DNA from: JAGKXC01 sp964554385 | GTDB lineage: Bacteria; Bacteroidota; Bacteroidia; NS11-12g; UBA955 | Length of the DNA: 43,212 bases | NCBI GenBank assembly: GCA_964554385.1 | Contig: CAZKOM010000010.1 | Span: forward strand, 1-43,212 | Direction: 5' to 3' | Shown here: positions 33,360-42,598 of the stretch, piece after piece | Layout of the letters: each line of letters begins with the position of its first letter | Numbering within the stretch: the stretch's first letter is position 1 | The notes under the pieces: model-generated | Database searches by the model: none | What the model saw: the letters and a program-made list of their open reading frames with translations, nothing else | Told to the model about the DNA's origin: nothing | Made by a program: the position numbers and the translations under genes

Positions 33360-34499
33360 ATGCGGCGCATCCTCAATTGGATAATCTTTCCATTAACCTT
33401 GGTGGTGGCCGTTTTATTATTTGTTTCTGGACAATCGCCCCTGATAAGTCCGCAATCGTCTACATGGATTGCTTTGTTGGGTCTTGGATTTCCCATTCTA
33501 TTTCTATTGAATTTTTTCATTTTAGTGTATTGGTTGATTCAATTAAAGTGGCGCACCTTAATTCCGTTAGCAGTATTGTTGTTGAATTTAGGTCAAGCTT
33601 CATTGTATGTGCAATTCAACGAAAATTCCTCAGAGGATGGAAGTTTTAACCTTGCGATAGATAGCACTGAAAAAGTGGTGCCTTTGAAGGTTTTAACATA
33701 TAACACTGGCTTGTTTGGGTATTTTCAAGATCGTTGGGATTTGGATGATGTTTGTAATCGATTATTAAAAGAAAACGCCGATGTAATTTGTTTGCAGGAA
33801 GTGTATTCCAAAGTGGGTTCTATGGCTGTTTTAGAGCAAACGTTGCGAAAAAAGTTGAATTTCAATTACGGGCAGTATCATTTATTAAGTCCAAAACGAC
33901 CTTATGGGATGATTATTCTTTCTAAATATCCCATTAAAAAATGGATGCCCGTAAGGTTTTCAGGTAGAACCGGGAATACTGCAATGTGGGCAGATATTCA
34001 AGTGAGCAAAAGCATTGGAGATATGAATTTCAAGCAAAAATTTAGGATATATAATGTTCATTTACAATCGTTTAAATTTGGGAAAGAGGATTATTCTTAT
34101 ATAGAGAATCAAGGACAGAATGACGATGGCAAATTGGATTTGGACGGTTCAAAGGGAATCATTCATCGATTAAGAAAAGGGTACGAAGTTCGTGCAACCC
34201 AAGTTAGTAGATTGTTGGATGAGTTTGAGAAAACAGAGTCTCCTAAAATTGTGTGCGGGGACATGAATGATGTACCGGTAAGTTATAGTTATAGGCAGTT
34301 ATCGAAAGGGATGAAGGATGCCTTTGTAGAGGCCGGTTTTGGGTTAGAAACCACCTACAAAGGTCCATTCCCCAGTTTTCGAATTGATTATTTATTTTGT
34401 GATGGCTCCTTAGCGGTTAGTCAATACGCAAGTTGGTCTGATGTGCCATCGGATCACAAGTTGGTAGGAGCTACGTTTCGTTGGGTTTTTGATCGCTAG
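33360..34499 (+). CDS. Membrane-anchored endonuclease/exonuclease/phosphatase-family hydrolase
   Basis: A 379-residue protein with two to three N-terminal TM segments (about 5-26, 36-58 and 65-83) and an EEP metal-hydrolase domain. Motifs: VLTYNTGLFG (about 111-120), DVICLQEVYS with the metal-binding Glu, YGMIILSKYPI, IYNVHLQS, VCGDMNDVPVSY with the catalytic Asp-x-Asn, RIDYLF and SDHKLVGATF with the catalytic His. The family includes nucleases, sphingomyelinases and phosphoinositide phosphatases; the substrate is not readable. The membrane anchor and cytoplasm- or periplasm-facing domain suggest a lipid or surface substrate, as an inference. It follows the rhomboids by 53 bases but has its own promoter. 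Confidence 0.88.
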   Translation: MRRILNWIIFPLTLVVAVLLFVSGQSPLISPQSSTWIALLGLGFPILFLLNFFILVYWLIQLKWRTLIPLAVLLLNLGQASLYVQFNENSSEDGSFNLAIDSTEKVVPLKVLTYNTGLFGYFQDRWDLDDVCNRLLKENADVICLQEVYSKVGSMAVLEQTLRKKLNFNYGQYHLLSPKRPYGMIILSKYPIKKWMPVRFSGRTGNTAMWADIQVSKSIGDMNFKQKFRIYNVHLQSFKFGKEDYSYIENQGQNDDGKLDLDGSKGIIHRLRKGYEVRATQVSRLLDEFEKTESPKIVCGDMNDVPVSYSYRQLSKGMKDAFVEAGFGLETTYKGPFPSFRIDYLFCDGSLAVSQYASWSDVPSDHKLVGATFRWVFDR

Positions 34500-34597
34500 G
34501 GGCTTAATAGATTGAAATTATTGATAAGCAACGGGTTTTTTTGATAAAAATGGTGTTGCGTAACGGTTAAGTTAATTAAAGGTATTGGCTTAGGTTG

Positions 34598-34605
34598 TAT
34601 ATTTG
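34598..34605 (+). promoter_or_regulatory. -7 box (TATATTTG) of metK
   Basis: Perfect TAnnTTTG. Predicted start near 34609, leader about 9 bases. Too short for a SAM riboswitch. No clear -33 TTG. Confidence 0.55.
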
Positions 34606-34617
34606 TAGTTTGTAATT

Positions 34618-35913
34618 ATGCCGTACTTTTTCACTTCCGAATCAGTATCCGAAGGTCATCCGGATAAAGTAGCCGATCAGATTTCTGACGCGTTGATAGA
34701 TAATTTCTTGGCTTATGATCCAAGCAGTAAAGTTGCTTGTGAGACGTTGGTTACAACAGGTCAGGTAGTATTGGCTGGGGAGGTAAAATCCCAAGCGTAC
34801 TTGGATGTTCAAAAAATCACTCGTTCGGTTATTGCCAAAATTGGATACACCAAGAGTGAGTACATGTTTGATGCTAATAGTTGTGGAATTTTGTCCGCTA
34901 TTCACGAGCAGTCTCCAGATATCAATCAGGGGGTAGAGCGCAAGAATCCTGAGGATCAAGGTGCCGGCGACCAAGGAATGATGTTCGGTTTTGCAACAAA
35001 CGAAACCGAGAATTATATGCCTTTGCCGTTGATGTTGGCACACATGTTATTGGAAGAATTAGCCGCGATGCGCAGAGAAGGTACTCAGATTCCTTATTTG
35101 AGACCCGATGCCAAGAGCCAGGTAACCATACAGTATTCAGACGATCATAAGCCGATGAATATTGATACCATCGTAATTTCTACGCAGCACGATGATTTTG
35201 AAAAGGCCAGTGATAGCAGCGATTCCGCTCAATTGGCAGCCGATGATAAAATGTTGGCGAAAATCAAATCAGATATTATTGACTTGTTGATTCCTCGAGT
35301 GAAAGCAAAATTACCTGCATCACAGCAGGCTTTGTTTAACGCGGATGTGAAATACCATATTAACCCAACCGGCAAATTTGTTATTGGTGGACCTCACGGA
35401 GATACAGGGTTAACAGGTAGAAAAATCATCGTAGATACATACGGTGGTAAAGGTGCTCATGGTGGAGGTGCTTTCAGCGGTAAAGATCCCAGTAAAGTAG
35501 ATAGAAGTGCAGCCTATGCAACCAGACATATAGCAAAAAATATGGTAGCTGCTGGGTTGTGCGATCAAGTTTTGGTACAGGTTTCTTATGCAATTGGTGT
35601 TGCGGAACCTGTAGGTCTTTTTGTTGATACCTATGGAACAGCGAAAGTAGGATTAACTGATGGTGCAATTGCGGATAAAATCAAGGCAATTCCTCAATTA
35701 AGTTTGAAACCATACCATATCGAACAACGATTTGCACTTCGTACCCCAATCTATTTGGAAACGGCTGCATACGGACATATGGGAAGACCCTGCGAAACGG
35801 TTACCAAAACATTTAATGCAGGAAGCGGTGAACCTAAGTCTGTAACGGTTAAGTTGTTCCCTTGGGAAGAATTGAATGCAGTGGACGTATTGAAAAAAGA
35901 GTTCGGTTTATAA
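34618..35913 (+). CDS. metK: S-adenosylmethionine synthase MetK
   Basis: A 431-residue cytosolic tetrameric enzyme making SAM from Met and ATP. Signatures: FTSESVSEGHPDKVADQISDA (partly quoted, ATP-binding His and Asp), GAGDQGMMFGFA, and GGGAFSGKDPSKVDRSAAY-type loop (partly quoted). It is longer than the E. coli enzyme (384 residues) because of an insert of about 30-40 residues around 190-225 (HDDFEKASDSSDSAQLAADDKM, partly quoted), as seen in several Bacteroidota members. glmS follows after 16 bases and probably shares the transcript. Confidence 0.97.
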   Translation: MPYFFTSESVSEGHPDKVADQISDALIDNFLAYDPSSKVACETLVTTGQVVLAGEVKSQAYLDVQKITRSVIAKIGYTKSEYMFDANSCGILSAIHEQSPDINQGVERKNPEDQGAGDQGMMFGFATNETENYMPLPLMLAHMLLEELAAMRREGTQIPYLRPDAKSQVTIQYSDDHKPMNIDTIVISTQHDDFEKASDSSDSAQLAADDKMLAKIKSDIIDLLIPRVKAKLPASQQALFNADVKYHINPTGKFVIGGPHGDTGLTGRKIIVDTYGGKGAHGGGAFSGKDPSKVDRSAAYATRHIAKNMVAAGLCDQVLVQVSYAIGVAEPVGLFVDTYGTAKVGLTDGAIADKIKAIPQLSLKPYHIEQRFALRTPIYLETAAYGHMGRPCETVTKTFNAGSGEPKSVTVKLFPWEELNAVDVLKKEFGL

Positions 35914-35929
35914 TTAAGTATAGTAGTTT

Positions 35930-37771
35930 ATGTGTGGAATCGTTGCCTATATTGGTAAAAAAGAAGCTTATCCCATTGTTGTAAAAGGATTGAAGCGATT
36001 AGAGTATCGCGGGTACGATAGTGCTGGTGTTGCTTTATTGAATGGCGACATGCGTGTGTACAAGAAAAAGGGAAAAGTTTCGGATCTAGAAGCTCATATT
36101 GGCAACGCAGATGTTTCTGGAAGTATTGGTATGGGCCATACTCGTTGGGCAACTCATGGTGAACCTAACGATAAAAATTCACATCCACATTTATCCAATA
36201 GCGGTGATTTGGCCATCATTCATAACGGAATCATCGAAAACTATGCAACGTTGAAAGAAGGTTTGAAACAACGAGGACACTCCTTCACCAGCGATACCGA
36301 TACGGAAGTTTTGGCTCATTTGATCGAAGACGTGATGGAAAATACAGGTTTGCCTTTGGCGGATGCTGTACGGTCGTCTTTGAAACAAGTGGTGGGTGCG
36401 TATGCGATAGTTATTGTAAGTAAAAATCATCCGGAGCACGTAATTGCTGCCCGTAAGGGTAGTCCGTTGGTGGTTGGATTAGGCAAGGAACGCGGAGAGT
36501 TTATTTTCGCTTCGGACGCTACTCCGATCATCGAATACACAAACAAGGTTATTTATTTAAAAGACGGCGAAATTGCGATTGTAGACAACCAGGAGTTGAT
36601 TATCAAAAGCATTGAAAACGTTGTTCAAGTGCCTTATGTTCAAGAGTTGGAATTAAACTTGGAGCAATTGGAAAAAGGCGGTTATCCGCATTTTATGCTC
36701 AAGGAAATCTACGAACAGCCTAAGTCGATTTTTGATAGTTATCGGGGTCGATTTGATGCGCAAACCGGCGAAATTATCATGCGTTCCATGGAAGAATACG
36801 CCGATCGATTAAAAGAAATCAAACGATTGATTTTGATAGGGTGCGGAACTAGTTGGCATGCCGGTTTGGTGGGCGAATATTTATTCGAAGATTTGGCGAG
36901 AGTGCCGGTTGAAGTTGAATATGCTTCCGAGTTTCGCTATAGAAATCCGGTAATTTATGGCGATGATTTAATTATTGCGGTTAGTCAGAGTGGTGAAACT
37001 GCAGATTCATTGGCCGCCATGGAATTGGCCAAGCGCAAAGGTGCGTCTGTTTTTGGAGTATGTAATGTGGTAGGTAGCAGCATTCCTCGTTTAAGTGATG
37101 CGGGTGCTTACACCCATGCTGGACCCGAAATCGGTGTAGCTAGTACGAAGGCGTTTACAGCACAAGTAACCGTTTTGGCTCTAATGGCGATTGGGATGGC
37201 CAAATTGCGAGGTACTATGTCGTTGAAACAAATTACCGAGTTCATGAGCGAATTGGAGGCAATCCCTGCCAAAGTGGAAAAAGCGTTGTTACTTAACGAC
37301 TCTATTGTTGAATTATCTGAGAAGTATAAGGATGCCAAGAACTTCTTGTATTTAGGAAGAGGATATAATTTCCCGGTTGCCTTAGAAGGTGCATTGAAGT
37401 TAAAAGAAATTAGTTACATCCATGCTGAAGGTTATCCGGCGGCAGAGATGAAACATGGTCCTATTGCATTAATCGATGAAGAAATGCCGGTGGTGGTTAT
37501 CGCAACGGCAAGTGAACACTATGAAAAGGTGGTAAGCAATATTCAAGAAGTTAAAGCTAGAAAAGGTAAAGTTATAGCTTTGGTAACTGAAGGGAATAGA
37601 AGTTTGGATTCGTTAGTGGATCATGTGATCGAGGTACCTGAAACTATTGAAGCGCTGAGTCCACTATTAAATACAATTCCGTTGCAATTACTGAGTTATC
37701 ATATTGCTGTAATGCGTGGTTGCAATGTGGATCAACCACGGAACTTGGCGAAGAGCGTTACGGTGGAGTAG
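35930..37771 (+). CDS. glmS: Glutamine-fructose-6-phosphate aminotransferase (isomerising) GlmS
   Basis: A 613-residue cytosolic enzyme that makes glucosamine-6-phosphate for peptidoglycan and LPS. The N-terminal glutaminase domain opens MCGIVAYIG (Cys nucleophile exposed after Met removal) and has HTRWATHGEP and SDTDTEVLAHLI. The two SIS isomerase domains carry GCGTSWHAG, SQSGETADS (about 349-357) and AAEMKHGPIAL, ending PRNLAKSVTVE. Length is standard. It lies 16 bases downstream of metK with no terminator. There is no room for a glmS ribozyme, which would in any case be unexpected outside Firmicutes. Confidence 0.97.
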   Translation: MCGIVAYIGKKEAYPIVVKGLKRLEYRGYDSAGVALLNGDMRVYKKKGKVSDLEAHIGNADVSGSIGMGHTRWATHGEPNDKNSHPHLSNSGDLAIIHNGIIENYATLKEGLKQRGHSFTSDTDTEVLAHLIEDVMENTGLPLADAVRSSLKQVVGAYAIVIVSKNHPEHVIAARKGSPLVVGLGKERGEFIFASDATPIIEYTNKVIYLKDGEIAIVDNQELIIKSIENVVQVPYVQELELNLEQLEKGGYPHFMLKEIYEQPKSIFDSYRGRFDAQTGEIIMRSMEEYADRLKEIKRLILIGCGTSWHAGLVGEYLFEDLARVPVEVEYASEFRYRNPVIYGDDLIIAVSQSGETADSLAAMELAKRKGASVFGVCNVVGSSIPRLSDAGAYTHAGPEIGVASTKAFTAQVTVLALMAIGMAKLRGTMSLKQITEFMSELEAIPAKVEKALLLNDSIVELSEKYKDAKNFLYLGRGYNFPVALEGALKLKEISYIHAEGYPAAEMKHGPIALIDEEMPVVVIATASEHYEKVVSNIQEVKARKGKVIALVTEGNRSLDSLVDHVIEVPETIEALSPLLNTIPLQLLSYHIAVMRGCNVDQPRNLAKSVTVE

Positions 37772-37783
37772 TGCCGAACGTAC

Positions 37784-37826
37784 AGTCTCTGGTGCACCAG
37801 TATTTTCAAGGGTTTGAGACTCTTTT
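37784..37826 (+). terminator. Possible hairpin terminator after glmS
   Basis: AGTCTC at 37784-37789 and GAGACT at 37816-37821 can pair around a 26-base loop, followed by CTTTT. The loop contains the 12-base palindrome CTGGTGCACCAG (37789-37800). The stem is short, so support is weak. The 106 bases between the convergent glmS and AsmA stops hold nothing else. Confidence 0.3.
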
Positions 37827-37877
37827 GGTGAGTTAGCTCCTCGCTATACAATTGTTTTTTACCAATGTATTTGGCCG

Positions 37878-40800
37878 CTATTTTTTCTTCTCTTTCGCGA
37901 GCGAAATTTTGTAATTATCGGGGTTCCCAGTCATTTTAATACTTACAAATTTTACCTTTTTAGTTGGATCAACCGTTGCGATTTCATCCACTTGATCTTT
38001 GCTAATTTCTCCAGATTTTTTACTGAACAATTTATTCATTCCTTCTGAAGTTATCAGCTTGATGGGAACGCGTAGATAGTACTCAAAGTTGAAATCCATA
38101 TCTTGTTTTCCTGATAATTCGATAAATCCAAGCGATGAGTTAATTAGCATCTTGGGAACCGACATAATTCCTTTGGTAATATCGATGTGATTGGATAAAG
38201 TATCGAATAGAACTTTGTATAGATTTTTATCTTTAAAAAAATCGGCTAAATACAACATGGGCCCATAATTTTCTAACCTGCCCTTTGCAACTTCTACATC
38301 CATGTGGATTTCAGAATCGTCAATAATGGGGGTTAAATCGGCATGCATATGGATTTGTCCATACAGTCTACCCGTTAGCTTACCATGCAGTTGTTCAGAA
38401 ACCAAGTGATCTTGTCCAAAATTCTCAAACTTGAACATCAGTTGGTCTAAATCTACGTTTCGCATTCGGATATTAGGATTGAGGTAGAGTTTCTTTTTAT
38501 TGGAACCATCTAAGTCACCCCGAATAAACATGTTCCCACCGGCAGCGATTAAACTCATAGTATCAATAATCAAATGATGATTTTTCTGGGTGCGAAACTG
38601 AGTATAAAAATTATCTAAGAGTATTCGGTGGTATTTTAAGTGTGTAACATTGAGTTGAAAATCCATATTAGGGAACGGGATTTCAAACACATTAAATCCG
38701 GCTTCATGGTTTACCGTTTTTGTATTTGGATTTACCGGTGGCGGATTGTAGTTAAATAACTCATCAAAATCGAGTTGAGGGGAGCTGATGGTTAATGAGT
38801 TTTTATGTTTTTTGTTCTTTTCATCAGTACCAAGATAATAGGTCATGTTAGCTGCAAATGAGGATTTCCCAATTTTACCTGTGAATTTTTCGACCGTGAG
38901 ATTATTCTTTTCTATATGAAAACGACCTGCGAATTTTTCAAATCTAAGGGGATGAACTTTCATGCTCGCTTCTAGTTGATCCAAGTATATATCGGCCGAT
39001 TGTAATCCGTTATTAAAATGTAGATAGGTAAACCCATGCAGACGGAATTTTTTAAATTCCTCATGTCTATAGTCTTCAGGGACATAATTTTCACCACCAT
39101 ACGCGAATAAATCTTCCAACTGCAAAAGCCGGGAATCCAATGCAAATTCAATTTTAGTATCTCCTAGCGGTTTTTCTTTGAGCCATAAGTCGTAATTAAA
39201 GAGTTTACCAGAAAAGTGAAAATCGCTTTTATCAATGTCACCTTTAAAATCGATAATTCTGAAATCGCGTTCATCAATAATAACATCCGCATGGAAGTCG
39301 TGAAGTGTATGCGGATAATGTTTCATTTTGGCATAGAGATCTTCAATGAAAAACTCACCGATGGGCAAGTTGGGAGATTCTAATATGGCTTTGGCAGAAC
39401 ATTTTAAAGCCAGTTTTGTACGGAAATTCTGAATTTGTTCGTTTACAGGTTTATTGCCTACTGCACCTGTATTGGTTAATTCATAGATATCTAAATAATC
39501 TGATTTTATTGCAAGTTCTGTGGTGACAATTTTCTCCGTGTGGTGCAATATCGCAGGTAAATCACTGATTATTCCGTGGATGGAAATATCGGATTTTCCT
39601 GCTTTTAAATTGAAATATTCCAATTTGGCGATATTCCCTTTCACAGTACTGCTGATGTCAAGATCTTGAACCGCCACGTGGTATTTTGGAGATGAAAAAC
39701 TAAGGTCTTTTACCAATAGTTCGGTAAAATATGATTCGTTTAATTTTTCTATGCTGCGCTCAGGATGCTCAATATCAATGATATCCCGGAAATTCATGGT
39801 GAGTTTCACACTGCCTTTAAGATTTTTCAATGTCTCCAAGTTGAGGAATTTGGCCAAGAAATCCAGTTGAAAATCAGAGACCAACTTCAGGTTGATTTCC
39901 GGTGAATCAAAATTTTTAACTAAAATATTGCCGTTAAATATTCCCGCTTCAGGACGCGCACCAAAATCCGAAATGGAGAATTCCGAGGTTGAGGCGTTGT
40001 GAGCGTTTCCATTTGTGAAATGTCCTTTAAATTGCAGTTTGTCTAGCTTTTTTTGATTGATGGAATTGGTGAAATACGCTTCGGAGCATCCAAAGTTGGC
40101 ATCAATTTTAGGGGTATGACCATTGATCGACTTTCCCTTAACGGTACAATCGAAATATACTTTTCCTTGATTATCGTATTTTTTTAATGCAGGAGCTAAT
40201 TCTTTGGGAGCAAAAGCAATAAATAAATCGAAATTGGGCTTAGCCCCTTCAAATTTCAGGTCAACATTCATGTCATCATCGAAATCAATATTGCCTTTCA
40301 TTTTAAAAAGTGCATCTTCTAAATAAATTTCAGAAGGCTCTAACTGCAGAATTTGTGTGGCATGAGCAAAACTCAATTTGGTGTCGATATCAAGGTTTTT
40401 ATTCTTTATAAGGGTTGTATCCCCGTTTTTAATAACGGTTATTAAGAATTTAGAATCAAGTGAGAAGAGAGTTTGATCATCGTTGGTTTTAAATTTTGAT
40501 TTCGCTTTGCTGATTGCTACATCAAGGAGTATCCTATTGCTTTCGTTAAGCTTTGTAATGTCAACGTTCTGAAGGTCAATTCGCCTTAAGTCGATATGCA
40601 TTGTTTCCGCTGAAACTTCGGTTTTTTTATTAGTAGCAAATGCTTTAACTATATTGAACTCACCTGCAGTATCTTGAACAATATGGACGTATCCATCTTT
40701 GATTTTTATATAATTTACATCGAATTTCCCACTGATAAGAGACCATAAGTTAAAGCCCAAGTAGAAATCTTTCACGTCCAATATTGGATTGGTAGACTTT

Positions 40801-41042
40801 ATTTTATCGGGATAAATTTTTACGTCTTTTAAATCGATGGAGATGTGAGGAAAGTTAGCAAACGGCGAGATTTGAATTTTGTTTAGGGTGATTTTTCCTA
40901 CAAAATCCTTATTTAATTCTGTAATTAAATCATCAGTTATAGTATCTTCTTTCAAAAATAACAGGGTAGTAACTACTGAAAATAGCAGCACCGGCATTGC
41001 GATTACTCCAATGATTACTTTTTTTAATTTCGGTTTCAACAC
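37878..41042 (-). CDS. Giant AsmA-family protein
   Basis: A 1054-residue AsmA-like protein. The N-terminal TM anchor (about 9-29: IIGVIAMPVLLFSVVTTLLF, partly quoted) is followed by the AsmA opening ELNKDFVGKITLNKIQISPF and FPHISIDLKDVKIY. A very long, beta-rich repeat region follows, as in the AsmA/TamB/YhdP group of lipid-bridging or outer-membrane biogenesis proteins. The C-terminal AsmA-like region includes ARVxx-like ELSGKQDMDFNFEYYLRVPI. It is anchored in the inner membrane with the bulk in the periplasm. Start codon is GTG at 41040-41042 (a TTG follows next); no ATG is in frame upstream. It converges with glmS. Exact role (lipid transport versus assembly) is not decided. Confidence 0.87.
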   Translation of the reverse strand: MLKPKLKKVIIGVIAMPVLLFSVVTTLLFLKEDTITDDLITELNKDFVGKITLNKIQISPFANFPHISIDLKDVKIYPDKIKSTNPILDVKDFYLGFNLWSLISGKFDVNYIKIKDGYVHIVQDTAGEFNIVKAFATNKKTEVSAETMHIDLRRIDLQNVDITKLNESNRILLDVAISKAKSKFKTNDDQTLFSLDSKFLITVIKNGDTTLIKNKNLDIDTKLSFAHATQILQLEPSEIYLEDALFKMKGNIDFDDDMNVDLKFEGAKPNFDLFIAFAPKELAPALKKYDNQGKVYFDCTVKGKSINGHTPKIDANFGCSEAYFTNSINQKKLDKLQFKGHFTNGNAHNASTSEFSISDFGARPEAGIFNGNILVKNFDSPEINLKLVSDFQLDFLAKFLNLETLKNLKGSVKLTMNFRDIIDIEHPERSIEKLNESYFTELLVKDLSFSSPKYHVAVQDLDISSTVKGNIAKLEYFNLKAGKSDISIHGIISDLPAILHHTEKIVTTELAIKSDYLDIYELTNTGAVGNKPVNEQIQNFRTKLALKCSAKAILESPNLPIGEFFIEDLYAKMKHYPHTLHDFHADVIIDERDFRIIDFKGDIDKSDFHFSGKLFNYDLWLKEKPLGDTKIEFALDSRLLQLEDLFAYGGENYVPEDYRHEEFKKFRLHGFTYLHFNNGLQSADIYLDQLEASMKVHPLRFEKFAGRFHIEKNNLTVEKFTGKIGKSSFAANMTYYLGTDEKNKKHKNSLTISSPQLDFDELFNYNPPPVNPNTKTVNHEAGFNVFEIPFPNMDFQLNVTHLKYHRILLDNFYTQFRTQKNHHLIIDTMSLIAAGGNMFIRGDLDGSNKKKLYLNPNIRMRNVDLDQLMFKFENFGQDHLVSEQLHGKLTGRLYGQIHMHADLTPIIDDSEIHMDVEVAKGRLENYGPMLYLADFFKDKNLYKVLFDTLSNHIDITKGIMSVPKMLINSSLGFIELSGKQDMDFNFEYYLRVPIKLITSEGMNKLFSKKSGEISKDQVDEIATVDPTKKVKFVSIKMTGNPDNYKISLAKEKKK

Positions 41043-41231
41043 AGTATTTTGGAAGATATATAGGATGCGAAATTATTATAAAAAGAAGTCATTGGGTGAT
41101 GATGATTGTTTATTGTCATTTAATATGGCTCAATAGAAATCAAGGGGATGAATGGAATTTTTTTAGGGAAAAAGTCAACATCGAGAATGAATAGTTCCCA
41201 TAACCATAGTGTGGAGATTAGGGTTTCCATG

Positions 41232-41239
41232 TATCATTG
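41232..41239 (+). promoter_or_regulatory. -7 box (TATCATTG) of the aldose dehydrogenase gene
   Basis: One mismatch to TAnnTTTG. The predicted start (41243) is one base before the ATG at 41244, supporting that start. No TTG at the standard distance. Confidence 0.35.
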
Positions 41240-41243
41240 TATT

Positions 41244-42497
41244 ATGCTAAAACAGGTATTCAAGGGGATATTGTTGTTGCCTATATTTTTGATTTTTCAC
41301 GCTTGCGAGAAGCCAGAAACACCCAATAACAATCAGAATCCCACCGATTCAACGGTAAAATTAGAATTAGGACCACCGGTTGAAACTAGAACAACCGTGA
41401 CAAAATATTCGCCGGCCTTTTTAGGTCAAACAAGAGTTGGTGGTTTAAAATCTCAAACCCCATTTTCTTTTGAAGTTATAAATAACACCTTGACAGAGCC
41501 CTGGGGGATTGGAGCATTGCCCAATGGAAAGTTAATCATCACTCAACAGAACGGTGTTATGCGGGTTTCAACGGTTGATGGAGTACTAGGGCCCAATATC
41601 GCGAATGTTCCGGCGGTTCAATTTGCAGGACAAGGTGGACTTTTAGGGATTTGTGTAGACCCTGATTTTCAAACCAATAGAATGGTGTATTGGGCGTTTA
41701 CTGAGAGTGTAAGCGGGGGGAGTATAACATCCGTTGCTAAAGGCAGGTTATCGGAGAGCGAAGATGCTTTGGAATCGGTATCAGTAATTTATCGCTCCAA
41801 TACTCCGTATAATGGGAATTTGCATTTTGGGGCAAGGATCGTAATGGATAAATCAAGAAATTTATTGGTTTGTATTGGTGAGCGGTCCGATGCATCTATA
41901 CGCGTACAGGCTCAATCGGTTTCCAGCAGTTTGGGTAAAGTGATTCGTATTACTGCGGATGGAAATGCTGCACCAGGAAATCCTGTTTTTTCAGGGGCTG
42001 GAGCTTTGCCGGAGTTGTTTACCATCGGCCATAGAAATCCTCAGGGACTGGCGATTCATCCGATTACTGGCGATGTTTGGTTGGGCGAATTTGGTCCAAA
42101 AGCCGGGGATGAAATCAATTTATTGGTGGCAGGTAAAAATTATGGTTGGCCGATAATTACGTATGGGGTAGAGTATAGTGGACAGAAAGTTGGCGATGGT
42201 ATTCAGCAGAAGGAAAATATGGAACAACCGGTTTATTATTGGGATCCCGCTATTTCACCCAGTGGAATGACGTTTTATCGGGGTAAATTGATTCCGGAAT
42301 GGGAGAATAATTTATTCGTTTGTGCTTTGGGCAGTACTCACATAGCTCGATTGCATATCGCAAATAATAAAGTTATGGGGGAGGAGCGATTGCTGTCTTC
42401 GGAATCTCAGCGATTTCGCGATATTACCCAAGGCGTGGATGGAGCGTTGTATGCAGTTACCGATGCGGGAAGACTGTATAGAATTACCAAGAAATAA
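41244..42497 (+). CDS. PQQ-dependent aldose/glucose-dehydrogenase-like lipoprotein (GSDH beta-propeller)
   Basis: A 417-residue predicted lipoprotein: signal to IFLIFHAC, Cys21. The mature protein is a six-bladed beta-propeller of the soluble-glucose-dehydrogenase/YliI (Asd) family, oxidising aldose sugars with PQQ. Family motifs: LTEPWGIGALPNGKLIITQQ, GGLLGICVDPDF, GNLHFGARIV with the catalytic His194, IGHRNPQGLAI, GEFGPKAGDEINLL, KNYGWPIITYG, and a C-terminal FRDITQGVDGALYAVTD. YliI-type enzymes have EHGPRGGDE where this has EFGPKAGDE. The ATG at 41244 starts the signal. No PQQ biosynthesis genes are in the window, so the cofactor may be taken up or made elsewhere. Confidence 0.88.
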   Translation: MLKQVFKGILLLPIFLIFHACEKPETPNNNQNPTDSTVKLELGPPVETRTTVTKYSPAFLGQTRVGGLKSQTPFSFEVINNTLTEPWGIGALPNGKLIITQQNGVMRVSTVDGVLGPNIANVPAVQFAGQGGLLGICVDPDFQTNRMVYWAFTESVSGGSITSVAKGRLSESEDALESVSVIYRSNTPYNGNLHFGARIVMDKSRNLLVCIGERSDASIRVQAQSVSSSLGKVIRITADGNAAPGNPVFSGAGALPELFTIGHRNPQGLAIHPITGDVWLGEFGPKAGDEINLLVAGKNYGWPIITYGVEYSGQKVGDGIQQKENMEQPVYYWDPAISPSGMTFYRGKLIPEWENNLFVCALGSTHIARLHIANNKVMGEERLLSSESQRFRDITQGVDGALYAVTDAGRLYRITKK

Positions 42498-42598
42498 GGT
42501 ATTAAATACCATTTTATCTTTTCGATTTAACTAGATTTGCATTAGGATTGCGTGCATATCATAAACTAAATATGTAGTGATTTGTTGAATCTTGGATT

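Noticed and set aside
34500..34617. Possible SAM riboswitch upstream of metK
   Set aside because: The -7 box at 34598-34605 places the transcript start about 9 bases before the ATG, so there is no leader for a riboswitch. The short GCAAC...GTTGC repeat further upstream has no T-run.
35914..35929. glmS ribozyme before glmS
   Set aside because: Only 16 bases separate metK and glmS, far too few.
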